From Acidimicrobiales bacterium (lineage in GTDB: Bacteria; Actinomycetota; Acidimicrobiia; Acidimicrobiales; JAHWLA01): DNA of 64,000 bases. The notes below the pieces were generated by a model. It did no database searches and was not told the DNA's origin. It saw only the letters and a program-made list of their open reading frames with translations. Location of the stretch: assembly GCA_035536915.1 (NCBI GenBank), contig DATLNE010000044.1, positions 1 to 64,000 of the forward strand, written 5' to 3'. The translations under genes and the position numbers were made by a program. Below are positions 32,858 through 41,105 of the stretch, piece after piece. Within the stretch, counting starts at the first letter, position 1; every line of letters begins with the position of its first letter.

Positions 32858-33234
32858 TAAAGGATGCGTCCTTCGATGAACGGCCACATGATCACGGTGC
32901 CGCCGAGGATCGTCAGCACCACCGAGAGGATGGCCACGCCCCACAGCACTTCCTTCTCCCGACGGATGACGCCGGGGAAGAAGTCGATCAGCACGATGCG
33001 CAGGCCGTTGAGCGAGTGGTACACGAGGCCGAACAGCAGGCCCACCTCGAACAGCCGCAGCACCACGTTGCCGTAGAGCTGGTGCACCTCGTCGTAGAGC
33101 CGGGGCCGCGCGATCAACGACACGTCGATGATGTGGAGCAGCAGGAAGAAGAAGACGAGGAAGCCGGTGATGCGGTGGGTCACGAAGGCCCACTGTCCCG
33201 ACTTCCCTTTGTAAACCGTCCCCCGAGGGCTCAT
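32857..33234 (-). CDS. sdhC: Succinate dehydrogenase cytochrome b556 subunit
   Basis: A 125-residue three-span protein. HRITGFLVFFFLLLHIIDVS and VYHSLNGLRIVLIDF hold the expected haem-ligand His and the Ser/Arg quinone-site residues. ATG 33234 has GGAGGGGC and overlaps the stop of the 41-residue microprotein (ATGA). The pair sdhC-sdhD is intact but flavoprotein and iron-sulfur subunits must be elsewhere. Confidence 0.88.
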   Translation of the reverse strand: MSPRGTVYKGKSGQWAFVTHRITGFLVFFFLLLHIIDVSLIARPRLYDEVHQLYGNVVLRLFEVGLLFGLVYHSLNGLRIVLIDFFPGVIRREKEVLWGVAILSVVLTILGGTVIMWPFIEGRIL

Positions 33235-33356
33235 CGGCCCCTCCGGATCCACCGGTCGGCCCACACCGTGCTCGACAGCACGTAGAGGGCGAAGCCGGTG
33301 ACAAGGAGGGTGATGGCGCCGAGGGCGATGGAGAACACGATTTGCGCCGTGGTCAC
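33231..33356 (-). CDS. 41-residue single-span protein coupled to sdhC
   Basis: GTG 33356 opens a 41-codon frame (MTTAQIVFSIALGAITLLVT, ending VWADRWIRRGR) whose TGA overlaps the sdhC ATG. It has one hydrophobic helix and a basic C-terminus. The coupling suggests a small succinate dehydrogenase subunit or an assembly peptide, similar in size to single-helix SdhF of mycobacteria, but I cannot show homology. It is eleven bases from znuB. Confidence 0.6.
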   Translation of the reverse strand: MTTAQIVFSIALGAITLLVTGFALYVLSSTVWADRWIRRGR

Positions 33357-33367
33357 GGCCGGGCACC

Positions 33368-34192
33368 CTACCTCCGGTGCGCGCCGCGATCCCAACTCCG
33401 CACCGACACGACGGCGAAGAGGACGGCGGCGACGAGCACGACGGTGCCTCCGGGGGGCAGCCCGCCGTGGCGGGCGACGGCCAATCCGACCACCACCGAG
33501 ACGACGCCGATGACCGCCGCCAGCCGCATGGTGCCGCGGAACGAGCCGGCCACCAACTGGGCGGTGGCCACCGGCAGGACCATGAGGGCAGCGACGAGGA
33601 GGACGCCCACCACCCGCATGGCGGCCACGATGGCCACGGCGGCCAAGGCGGCCAGGGCGGCGTTGAGGGCGTCGACGGGCAGGCCCGCCACCCGGGCCGA
33701 CTCCTCGTCGAGCACCACGGCGAACAGGGCGCGTCCGATCACTGCGACCACGGCGATGATGGCGAGGCCGAGGCCCACCACCGTCCACGCGTCGGCGGGC
33801 GAGACGGTGAGGATGGAGCCGAAGAGGTAGGTGAGCAGGCCCGCGTCGAAGTTGTCGGACGCCCCCACCAGCACCACGCCCGCGGCGATGCCGGAGTAGA
33901 AGAACAGGGCCAGGGCGAGGTCACCCGAAGCTTGGCCCCTCGCCCGCAGCCGCTCGATGGCCAGGGCGCCGGCCACGGCGACGACGAGAGCGGTGGCGAT
34001 GGGCGCAGTGCCGAGCAGGAGGCCCGCGGCGACGCCTGCAAAGGCGAGGTGGCCGATGCCGTCGCCCATGAGGGCCAGGCGCTTCTGCACCAGGAAGGCG
34101 CCGATGAGTGGGGCCGAAGCGCCGACGGCCAGGCCCGCCAGAAGGGCCAACTGCATGTACTCGCGGTCGAACGGATACGGCAGCGGGATCAT
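33368..34192 (-). CDS. znuB: Zinc ABC transporter permease
   Basis: A 274-residue ABC-3 permease with seven or eight spans. ASAPLIGAFLVQKRLALMGDGIGHLAFAG is split by a predicted loop; LDEESARVAGLPVDALN and VGVLLVAALMVLPVATAQ are family-typical. The ATG at 34192 overlaps the znuC stop (ATGA). It forms the metal channel of the zinc importer. Confidence 0.9.
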   Translation of the reverse strand: MIPLPYPFDREYMQLALLAGLAVGASAPLIGAFLVQKRLALMGDGIGHLAFAGVAAGLLLGTAPIATALVVAVAGALAIERLRARGQASGDLALALFFYSGIAAGVVLVGASDNFDAGLLTYLFGSILTVSPADAWTVVGLGLAIIAVVAVIGRALFAVVLDEESARVAGLPVDALNAALAALAAVAIVAAMRVVGVLLVAALMVLPVATAQLVAGSFRGTMRLAAVIGVVSVVVGLAVARHGGLPPGGTVVLVAAVLFAVVSVRSWDRGAHRR

Positions 34193-34935
34193 CGGTCGCC
34201 GAGGCCTTCCAGCCACAGCGGCAGGTCTTCCTCGTGCACGCCGAGGCTGACGCCGGTGGCCCGCAGGTCGGCGGGCGGCCCGTCGAAGAACACCTTGCCG
34301 TGGCGCAGGACGATGACCCGGTCGAGGTCTTCGGCCACCGCACCCAGCTCGTGGGAGACGAGGAGCACGGCGGCTTGGTGCTCGGCCACCAGGTGCACGA
34401 GGGAGTCGCGGAAGCGGCGCTGCGACTCCAGGTCGACGCCCGCCACCGGCTCGTCGAGCACCAGCAGTTCGGGCTGGGCGGCCAGCGCCTTGGCGATGAA
34501 GGCCCGCTGCTGCTGGCCTCCCGACAGCTCGCGCACGCGGCGGTGGCGCAGGTCGTGGAGGGCGACCGCTCGCATGGCGTGGTCGATCTCCTCGCGGTCG
34601 GCCGCCCGCAGCCTGCGCCGCCAGCCGGTGCGGGCCAGGCGCCCGGCGGCTACCACCTCTTCCACCGAGGCGGGCAGTTCGCGGGCCAGGGCGGGGCGCT
34701 GGGGCACGTAGCCGATGCGCCACCGGTCGTGCAGGCGGTCGGGCGCCTCACCGAACAGCGTGACCTCGCCTCGGGTCGGGCGCAGGAGGCCGAGCAGGAT
34801 GCGCAACAGCGTCGACTTGCCCGAGCCGTTGGGACCGACGAGGGCGACGAACTCGCCCGGGTCGACGGCGAAGGTCACGTCGTCGAGCACTACGTCGGTG
34901 CCGTAAGAGAACGAGATGCCCTCGGCCTTCAGCAC
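34189..34935 (-). CDS. znuC: Zinc ABC transporter ATPase
   Basis: A 248-residue ABC ATPase. Walker A LVGPNGSGKSTLLRIL, signature VRELSGGQQQRAFIAKAL, Walker B LLVLDEPVAGVD and the switch His in LLVSHELGAVAED are complete. It overlaps znuA by 7 bases and znuB by 4. Confidence 0.92.
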   Translation of the reverse strand: MLKAEGISFSYGTDVVLDDVTFAVDPGEFVALVGPNGSGKSTLLRILLGLLRPTRGEVTLFGEAPDRLHDRWRIGYVPQRPALARELPASVEEVVAAGRLARTGWRRRLRAADREEIDHAMRAVALHDLRHRRVRELSGGQQQRAFIAKALAAQPELLVLDEPVAGVDLESQRRFRDSLVHLVAEHQAAVLLVSHELGAVAEDLDRVIVLRHGKVFFDGPPADLRATGVSLGVHEEDLPLWLEGLGDR

Positions 34936-35729
34936 TGCAGTGCCTGCGTCAGGGTGTCGAGGTTGCGGCGCATGCCGGCGATGTACCCGCCGTCGACGGG
35001 CTGCTCCAAGGTCGACAACACGGCGGTACGCACGCCCGCTTCACGGGCCAAGGCTTCGGCCGCCTTGGCGTCGTCGGTGCCCTCGGTGAAGACGGTGGTG
35101 ACGCCCCGGGCACGGACCAGGTCGGCCAGTTCGGCCAGGCGCTTGGGGTCGGGCTCGGCGTCGGGCGTGATGCCGGTCAACGGCTGCTGTTCGAGGTTGT
35201 AGCGCCGGGCCAGGTGGCCGAAGGCGTCATGGGTGGTGACGATGACCCGACTGCGGCACGGCGCCAGGCGGCGGCGGTACTCGTCGTCGAGGTCGCGCAA
35301 CGCTCGACGGAAGTCGCCCGCGTGGTCGACGCCCACGGCGCGAGCGACCACGTCGACCCAGGCCACCATGGCGGTGGGGTCGAGCCACAGGTGGGGGTCG
35401 CCGTCGGCCCGCGCCGAGGCCAAGAGGTCGACGGCCTTCTGGGCCCGGCCTGCAGTGCGTTCGATGGCAGGCTGGAAGCCGCCCCCGAGGTAGAGCACCA
35501 CGTCGGCATCCTCGATGCGATCGATGTCGCGGGTGCTGGGCTCGTAGTCGTGGCTCTCGACGCCCGGCGGGGTGAGGTCGTGGACGACCACGTCGGCGCC
35601 GCCCACGGCCCGGGCCAGTTCGGCCAGGGGGAAGAACGAGGCGACCACCGTTGGCCGGCCGTCGTCGTTGCCCCGGTTGTCACCGCAGGCGGCGAACACG
35701 ACGAGCACGGCGAGAACGATCCGGCGCAT
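34929..35729 (-). CDS. znuA: Zinc-binding lipoprotein
   Basis: A 266-residue cluster A-I solute-binding protein. Signal peptide with lipobox VVFAACGDN (acylated Cys16). Zinc-site His residues are in VHDLTPPGVESHDYEPS, DPHLWLDPTAM and VTTHDAFGHLARRY. The His-rich loop of enterobacterial ZnuA is absent. Start ATG 35729 is 33 bases after the zur stop, and the Zur-type box sits across that junction. Confidence 0.92.
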   Translation of the reverse strand: MRRIVLAVLVVFAACGDNRGNDDGRPTVVASFFPLAELARAVGGADVVVHDLTPPGVESHDYEPSTRDIDRIEDADVVLYLGGGFQPAIERTAGRAQKAVDLLASARADGDPHLWLDPTAMVAWVDVVARAVGVDHAGDFRRALRDLDDEYRRRLAPCRSRVIVTTHDAFGHLARRYNLEQQPLTGITPDAEPDPKRLAELADLVRARGVTTVFTEGTDDAKAAEALAREAGVRTAVLSTLEQPVDGGYIAGMRRNLDTLTQALQC

Positions 35730-35750
35730 GTCCGCACTCTAGCCCGGAGT

Positions 35751-35765
35751 TGAGAATGATTCTTA
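35751..35765. promoter_or_regulatory. Zur-type box
   Basis: TGAGAATGATTCTTA, with the perfect core AGAAT-G-ATTCT, matches the actinobacterial Zur-box pattern (TGAAAATCATTTTCA-like). It overlaps the zur stop codon (35763-35765) and is 22 bases from the znuA start, so it can repress znuABC expression and would lie in the transcript end of zur. Confidence 0.75.
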
Positions 35766-36209
35766 GTTGCTTAGTCTCGCGCACTGAGCGCAGACGCCGA
35801 CCAGGTCGAGGCGGTGGTTCTGCACGGTGAAGCCGGTCTCGTGGCCCACGCTGTCGATGGCTCGGTCGAGGGTCTGCTCCAGCGAGGGCGACATGGTGAA
35901 GTCGGCCACCGAGCCGCACGACACGCACACCAGGTGGTGGTGGTGCTCGGTGAGGTCTTCGTCGAGCTCGAAGCGGGCGAACTCGTCGGCGGCCAGCACC
36001 CGGCGCACCACGCCCGCCTGTTCGAGCACCGCGATGTTGCGGTAGACGGAGCTCTGCGGCAGGCCGTGGCCCGCCGCCTGCACCTCGGCGATGGTCAGGG
36101 GCCGGCCCGCGTCGGCCAGGATGCCGACGATGCGGCGGCGGCTCTCGGTGTAACGCTGGTCGCTGTCGCGTAGGCGGGCCGCCGCGGTGGCGTCGAGCTC
36201 GGCCGTCAC
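35763..36209 (-). CDS. zur: Fur-family zinc uptake regulator
   Basis: A 148-residue Fur-type repressor. Winged helix: ITDAGRPLTIAEVQAAGHGL region and LPQSSVYRNIAVLEQAG; metal sites: HHHHLVCVSCGSVADF and CAQCAR. Its location directly before znuABC and the zinc box between them identify it as Zur. The start ATG 36209 overlaps the serS stop by 4 bases. Confidence 0.9.
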   Translation of the reverse strand: MTAELDATAAARLRDSDQRYTESRRRIVGILADAGRPLTIAEVQAAGHGLPQSSVYRNIAVLEQAGVVRRVLAADEFARFELDEDLTEHHHHLVCVSCGSVADFTMSPSLEQTLDRAIDSVGHETGFTVQNHRLDLVGVCAQCARLSN

Positions 36210-37492
36210 GACGGCCCGATCACCTCGGCGCCCCGCATGTACGGACGCAGGGCGTCGGGGATGCGCACGGTGCCGTCGGGCCGGCGATGGGTCTCCACCA
36301 ACGCCGCCCAGACCCGGGGCACGGCGAGGGCTGAGCCGTTGAGGGTGTGGGCCATGGTGGTGCCGCCGCCGGCCTGCGGGCGGTAGCGCAGGTTGGCCCG
36401 GCGGGCCTGGAAGTCACCGAACCACGACACCGAGCTGGCCTCCAGCCACAGGTCGCAGCCGGGGGCGTAGATCTCGATGTCGAAGCAGCGGGCGGCGCTG
36501 AACGACAGGTCGCCCGCGGCCAGGTCGACGACCCGGTAGGCCAGGCCGAGGGCGGCGAGGGTGCCTGTGGCGCGGTCCACCAGTTCCTCGTGCAGCGCGT
36601 GGGCTTGGGCCTCGGTGCACAGAGCGAGGATCTCCACCTTGTCGAACTCGTGGACCCGCAACAGGCCGCGGGTGTCGCGCCCCGCCGAGCCTGCTTCCCG
36701 GCGGAAGCACGGCGTGTAGGCCATGACCCGCATCGGCAGGTCGGCCTCGTCGAGGATCTCGTCGCGGGCCAGCGAGGTCAGCGGCACCTCGGCGGTGGGG
36801 ATGGCCCACAGGTCGTCGCGTTCGAGGTGGTACGCCTCCTCCTCGAACTTGGGGAGGTGGCCGGTCGACACCATGGTTTCGGTGCGCACCAGGGTGGGCG
36901 GGCGGATCTCCTCGAAGGCATCGGCGTTGCGGTCGAGGGCCAGTTGGCACAAGGCGCGGGCCAAGGTGGCGCCTTGCTTACGGAACATCACGAACATCGA
37001 GCCGGAGAGCTTCGCCCCCCGTTCGAGGTCGAGGATGCCGAGGTCGGCGCCGATGTCCCAGTGGGGCACCCGCTGGTGGGCGGCGTAGGTGGCAGTGTCG
37101 TAACCGACGGTGCGCACGACCACGTTGTCGTCGGCCGTGAGCCCCTCGGGAGCGTCGGGCGAGGGCGTGTTGGCCGTCGTCAGCAGGATCTCGCGCAGGC
37201 GGGCTTCGGCCGCCTCGGCCTCGGCGGCCAGCGTGCGTTCCTCCTCGCCGAGGGTGCGGCTCTCGGTGGCGAGGGCTTCGGCCTTGTCCTCCTCGCCGTG
37301 GCGGTGGGCTTGGCCGACCTCCTTGGAGAGGGCCTTGATGCGGCCCCGCATGTCGTCGCGTTTGGTAGCCAGGTCGCGCACCCGGGCGTCGAGGGCGGCG
37401 GCCACGTCGAGCACGGTGGCGTCGACCCCTTTGCGCGCCAGCGCCGCCTTGGTCGCTTCCAGGTCGGTACGAAGGCGGCGGACATCGAGCAT
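36206..37492 (-). CDS. serS: Seryl-tRNA synthetase
   Basis: A 428-residue class II synthetase charging tRNA-Ser. N-terminal coiled coil (MLDVRRLRTDLEATKAAL) and class II motifs (motif 2 in PCFRREAGSAGRDTRGLLR, motif 3 in TMAHTLNGSALAVPRVWAA) are complete. ATG 37492 is the family-typical start; a further upstream in-frame ATG is not supported. Diverges from the ABC-2 gene with 25 bases between starts. Confidence 0.95.
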   Translation of the reverse strand: MLDVRRLRTDLEATKAALARKGVDATVLDVAAALDARVRDLATKRDDMRGRIKALSKEVGQAHRHGEEDKAEALATESRTLGEEERTLAAEAEAAEARLREILLTTANTPSPDAPEGLTADDNVVVRTVGYDTATYAAHQRVPHWDIGADLGILDLERGAKLSGSMFVMFRKQGATLARALCQLALDRNADAFEEIRPPTLVRTETMVSTGHLPKFEEEAYHLERDDLWAIPTAEVPLTSLARDEILDEADLPMRVMAYTPCFRREAGSAGRDTRGLLRVHEFDKVEILALCTEAQAHALHEELVDRATGTLAALGLAYRVVDLAAGDLSFSAARCFDIEIYAPGCDLWLEASSVSWFGDFQARRANLRYRPQAGGGTTMAHTLNGSALAVPRVWAALVETHRRPDGTVRIPDALRPYMRGAEVIGPS

Positions 37493-37517
37493 GGTTCGAG
37501 AACGGTAGCGTCCGGCC

Positions 37518-38414
37518 GTGCCCGCCATCGATGTGTCGTCGCTCGTCGTGCGTTACGGCGACGTGGTGGCCGTCGACGGCGTGTCGTTCACCGCCTCGGC
37601 CGGGGAGGTGCTGGCGTTGCTGGGGCCCAACGGCGCAGGCAAGACGACCACCGTGGAGGCGCTGGAGGGCTACCGCAAGCCGTCGTCGGGGACCGTGCGG
37701 GTGTTGGGCATGGCGCCGGGGTCGCGGGAACTGTTGCCCCGCATCGGGGTGATGCTGCAGAAGGGCGGGGTGTACCCGTCGATGCACGCCCGCGACGCGC
37801 TGCGGCTGTTCGCGGCGTACTACGACGACCCTGTGCCCGCCGAGGAACTGCTGGCGACGGTGGGCCTGGAAGGCCGGGCGGCGACCACGCCGTGGCGGCG
37901 GTTGTCGGGGGGCGAACAGCAGCGGTTGTCGCTGGCTTTGGCGTTGGTGGGGCGACCGTCGGTGGCGTTCCTCGACGAGCCCACGGCGGGCGTCGACCCG
38001 CACGGGCGGGTGCTGATCCGCTCGGTGATCCGGTCGCTGCGCGACGCGGGCGTGTGCGTGCTGCTGACGACGCACGAGCTGGACGAGGCGGAGAAGCTGG
38101 CCGACCGGGTGGTGATCGTCGACCGGGGCCGGGTGGTGGCCGAGGGCACGCCCGACTCGCTGATGCGCGGCGGCGAGGGCGTGCGGTTCGGGGCACCGGC
38201 GGGGCTCGATGTGGGTGCGCTTTCGGCGGCGTTGGGCGTGGCCGTGGTGGAGGAGCAGCCGGGCGAGTACCGGGTCGAGGGGACGTCGTCGCCGCAGTTG
38301 GTGGCGGCGCTGACGGCGTGGTTGGCCGAGCGCGACCTGCCGTTGGCCGACCTGCGGGTGGGGCGGCACACGTTGGAGGACGTGTTCCTGCGGCTGACTG
38401 GCGGGCAGTCGTGA
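37518..38414 (+). CDS. ABC-2 type transporter ATPase
   Basis: A 298-residue ATPase of the DrrA/daunorubicin type. Walker A LLGPNGAGKTTTVEAL, signature RLSGGEQQRLSLALAL, Walker B VAFLDEPTAGVDP and switch LLTTHELDEAEKLADR are complete. The permease gene overlaps its stop (GTGA). The substrate is unknown; drug, lipid or polymer export are typical roles. Confidence 0.9.
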   Translation: MPAIDVSSLVVRYGDVVAVDGVSFTASAGEVLALLGPNGAGKTTTVEALEGYRKPSSGTVRVLGMAPGSRELLPRIGVMLQKGGVYPSMHARDALRLFAAYYDDPVPAEELLATVGLEGRAATTPWRRLSGGEQQRLSLALALVGRPSVAFLDEPTAGVDPHGRVLIRSVIRSLRDAGVCVLLTTHELDEAEKLADRVVIVDRGRVVAEGTPDSLMRGGEGVRFGAPAGLDVGALSAALGVAVVEEQPGEYRVEGTSSPQLVAALTAWLAERDLPLADLRVGRHTLEDVFLRLTGGQS

Positions 38415-39115
38415 GCATGGTGGTGGCCCAGGCGCGGGCCGAGGTGTTGATGACGTTGCGGCGGGGCGAGTCGGTGCTGCTGGCGCTGGGGATCCCCGTG
38501 GTGCTGCTGGTGTTCTTCTCCTCGGTCGACGTGCTCGACGTCGACGTCGACTTCGTGGCCCCGGGCATCCTGGCGTTGGCGGTCATGTCCACGGCCATGG
38601 TGAGCCTGGGCATCGCCACCGGGTTCGAGCGGCAGTACCTGGTGCTCAAGCGGCTGGGCACGACGCCGCTGGGGCGGCCTGCGTTGCTGGCGGCCAAGAC
38701 CGCTGCGGTGCTGGCGGTGGAGGTGGTGCAGGTGGCGGTGCTGGTGGGGGTGGCCCGACTGTTGGGGTGGGCGCCGGGCGGCGAGCCGTTGCAGGCGGCG
38801 GCTGCGCTGTTGTTGGGCACGGTGGCCTTCGCCGGGCTGGGCCTGCTGATGGCAGGCTCGCTCAAGGCCGAGGTGACGTTGGCGGCCGCCAACGGGCTCT
38901 ACCTCGTGCTGTTGCTGCTGGGCGGCATGGTGGTGCCCCTCGACAAGCTGCCCGGGCCGCTGCAGGCCGCCTCGCGGGTGCTGCCTGCCGGTGCCCTGTC
39001 GGACGCCGTGCACGGCGCCTTCGGCAGCGGCGTGCCCGGGCGGGCGTGGCTGGTGCTGGCCGTGTGGGCCGTGCTCGCACCGGCCGCGGCGGCCGCCACC
39101 TTCAAGTGGGAGTAG
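38411..39115 (+). CDS. ABC-2 type transporter permease
   Basis: A 234-residue permease with about six spans; the conserved region is LKRLGTTPLGRPALLAAKT and the final LSDAVHGAFGSG. It is cotranslated with the ATPase. GTG 38411 is the start; ATG 38417 is an alternative. It ends six bases before the convergent operon end. Confidence 0.87.
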   Translation: MSMVVAQARAEVLMTLRRGESVLLALGIPVVLLVFFSSVDVLDVDVDFVAPGILALAVMSTAMVSLGIATGFERQYLVLKRLGTTPLGRPALLAAKTAAVLAVEVVQVAVLVGVARLLGWAPGGEPLQAAAALLLGTVAFAGLGLLMAGSLKAEVTLAAANGLYLVLLLLGGMVVPLDKLPGPLQAASRVLPAGALSDAVHGAFGSGVPGRAWLVLAVWAVLAPAAAAATFKWE

Positions 39116-39121
39116 CGCCGC

Positions 39122-39529
39122 TCAACCCACGATCTCGCGCACTGTGAGGCGGTCCGCGGTGACCGTGCCGAGGAAGGCGATGGGCTCGGTCGACCACACC
39201 ACGCCTTTGGCTTCGCGCACGGGCACGCGGGACGGGTCGAGGTTCTCCAGCACGAGGTACGGCCCGACACAGTCGGCGGGCGAGCCGGTGCGCAGGCCGG
39301 TGCAGAGACGGGCCGGGAAGCCGCCGCCGGCAAAGACGTAGCCGCGGACGACCGTCTCCTTGGTGGGCCGCCGATAGAAGGCGTCCTGTGCGGTCATCTC
39401 ACCGGGGCGGACCTGCACCGTGCGCTCTCGTGTCGGCGGGCTGAACAACTGCCACGCCCGCACCGCCACCAGTCCGACCAGCACCACGGCGACCACCGCG
39501 AGCACGGCGATGCCGATGCGGTCTTTCAC
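39122..39529 (-). CDS. Membrane-anchored protein of unknown function (operon end)
   Basis: A 135-residue protein with a single N-terminal span (IGIAVLAVVAVVLVGLVAV) and an extracytoplasmic beta-type domain with two Cys (ARLCTGLRTGSPADCVGP) that could form a disulfide. I recognise no family. The start overlaps the upstream lipoprotein stop (ATGA). It is the last gene of the ten-gene moxR-to-39 kb operon. Confidence 0.75.
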   Translation of the reverse strand: MKDRIGIAVLAVVAVVLVGLVAVRAWQLFSPPTRERTVQVRPGEMTAQDAFYRRPTKETVVRGYVFAGGGFPARLCTGLRTGSPADCVGPYLVLENLDPSRVPVREAKGVVWSTEPIAFLGTVTADRLTVREIVG

Positions 39530-40602
39530 CCCGACGGCGCAGAGGTCGTGGTCGTCGACGTCTCGCCGCCGCCTCCGCCGCCGACGGACTCGGCACGGGC
39601 GCGAGCGGCCACTAGCTGCACCCCCGCGGTCAGGGCGTCCGGCGGCAGCTCGATCTTCTCGACCTTGCCGAGGTCGGTGAGCCGCAGCGACATCGACCGA
39701 ACCCGCATGGGCTCTTTGCCTTGGCCGCGGCGCAGGGCATTGATGGCGTCGACGGCCACAGCCGCGGCCTGGCCGGGCGCCACGTCGCCGAAGTTGACGT
39801 CGTAGATGCGCCCCAGCTCGCGGAGGCGCGTCTCCACGTCGATCGCCTCGAACATCTCCACGATGAGCCCGTCTTTCACGTAGACGGACAGACGACGGAA
39901 ATGCCGGAGGTCGGGGACGGCCTCGTTCCCGCCCGCCGCCGCGTCGGCCCGCCGGGGGAGCGGGGGGCGCTGGTAGTCGAACCGCTGTATGCCGGAGCCC
40001 TCCGGCGGGTGCGGGAAGGGGTCCTCGGCCGGCTTGTAGTCGAGCGCCTCGGGGTTGAAGCGCCGGACGAACGGCACCTCGCCGATGGCCCGCTCCGCGT
40101 ACCGCAGCGCCGTCAGCGCGTCGAAGCTGGGGTCGACGCCCAGCCGATCGGTGTCCTTGTCACTGGGCTCGATGGTGGGAGCCCCGCGGCGGTCGACGAT
40201 CCAACGGCCAAGCCCGAGCGCTTCCGAGACAGGCACGGTCACTGTGGCGTTGCCTGTGCCGGTGGGGACGGCAACGGTGTCGGGCCCACCGGCGACCAAT
40301 CGCGAGACGAACTCCTTCTTGAAGACGCGGACGGCGATGGCGTCGTCGTTGACGACCTGCTCGATCACCGGCTCCTGGTTGAGGCTGAGGCGGGCCCGGT
40401 AGCGGAAGTCGTCCTCGACCACACCTTGCACAAGCACGCCTTGGGACCCCGACTGGTCCGTGTACTGGAACCGACGAGCCATCTTCTCGGTGCGTCGAAT
40501 GGCCTCACGAACCTCGGCCGCGGCGTCCTCGCTCTCGCCGCACCCGGGCAGCATGGCCGCCACGGTGGCCAGGCCGGCGACCAGCAACCAGCGGCGCTTC
40601 AC
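39526..40602 (-). CDS. Lipoprotein of unknown function
   Basis: A 358-residue lipoprotein. Signal peptide ends in the lipobox AMLPGCGES (acyl Cys21). The mature protein begins with a helix (EVREAIRRTEKMARRFQYTD), is mainly beta in the middle, and has a Thr/Ser-rich tail (GGGGETSTTTTSAPSG). No known family is recognised. Overlaps of 4 bases with both neighbours show translational coupling. Confidence 0.8.
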   Translation of the reverse strand: MKRRWLLVAGLATVAAMLPGCGESEDAAAEVREAIRRTEKMARRFQYTDQSGSQGVLVQGVVEDDFRYRARLSLNQEPVIEQVVNDDAIAVRVFKKEFVSRLVAGGPDTVAVPTGTGNATVTVPVSEALGLGRWIVDRRGAPTIEPSDKDTDRLGVDPSFDALTALRYAERAIGEVPFVRRFNPEALDYKPAEDPFPHPPEGSGIQRFDYQRPPLPRRADAAAGGNEAVPDLRHFRRLSVYVKDGLIVEMFEAIDVETRLRELGRIYDVNFGDVAPGQAAAVAVDAINALRRGQGKEPMRVRSMSLRLTDLGKVEKIELPPDALTAGVQLVAARARAESVGGGGGGETSTTTTSAPSG

Positions 40603-41105
40603 GGCTTCGTCCCCAACAGCGAGCGGAGCAGGGCGCGCGGTTGTTCAAAGTCGTCGCGCACGGCGAGCACGAACATGAAGCGCTCGTCGAACCACACCGA
40701 GATCTGCTGCTTGGTGCCACGAGTCAAGTGGACGACGAAGTCCCCCACCTTGGCTTCACGGGCCTTGGCGTTGCCGATCTGCTGGATCATCCGGGCTTGG
40801 AAGTCGGCGTCGCCGTAACGAGCGTCGTCACCGAATCGGCTCACCTGCAAGGTCGCTTCGAGGAGGTCGCCGCGCCGCATGCTGAACAGGCCGAGCCCAT
40901 CGAGATAGCTGCGGTCGACGTCGGTGAGGACCTCGGTCATGTCTTCCTTGGCGATGCGAAGGCCCAGCAATTCGGGCGGAAGGAACGAAGGCTCGATCGA
41001 CTCGATCGACTCCCCTGCCTTGCCCGCAGGCTGGGTTTCTCCGCCGCACGCCGACAAGGCCAGCGCGCCCGCCAGCAGTGCCCCGGCGAAACGCCGAGCG
41101 ATCAC
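40599..41105 (-). CDS. Small lipoprotein of unknown function
   Basis: A 168-residue lipoprotein with lipobox LALSACGGE. The mature domain is compact alpha/beta, with GLGLFSMRRGDLLEATLQVS and QQISVWFDERFMFVLAVRDD as notable segments. It has no other Cys. Family unknown. Coupled at both ends by ATGA overlaps to the two neighbouring lipoprotein genes. Confidence 0.8.
   Translation of the reverse strand: MIARRFAGALLAGALALSACGGETQPAGKAGESIESIEPSFLPPELLGLRIAKEDMTEVLTDVDRSYLDGLGLFSMRRGDLLEATLQVSRFGDDARYGDADFQARMIQQIGNAKAREAKVGDFVVHLTRGTKQQISVWFDERFMFVLAVRDDFEQPRALLRSLLGTKP

Noticed and set aside
39526-41105. The two unknown lipoproteins as mycobacterial LppX/LprG relatives
   Set aside because: Length and lipobox fit, but I could not recognise any of the family's sequence features.
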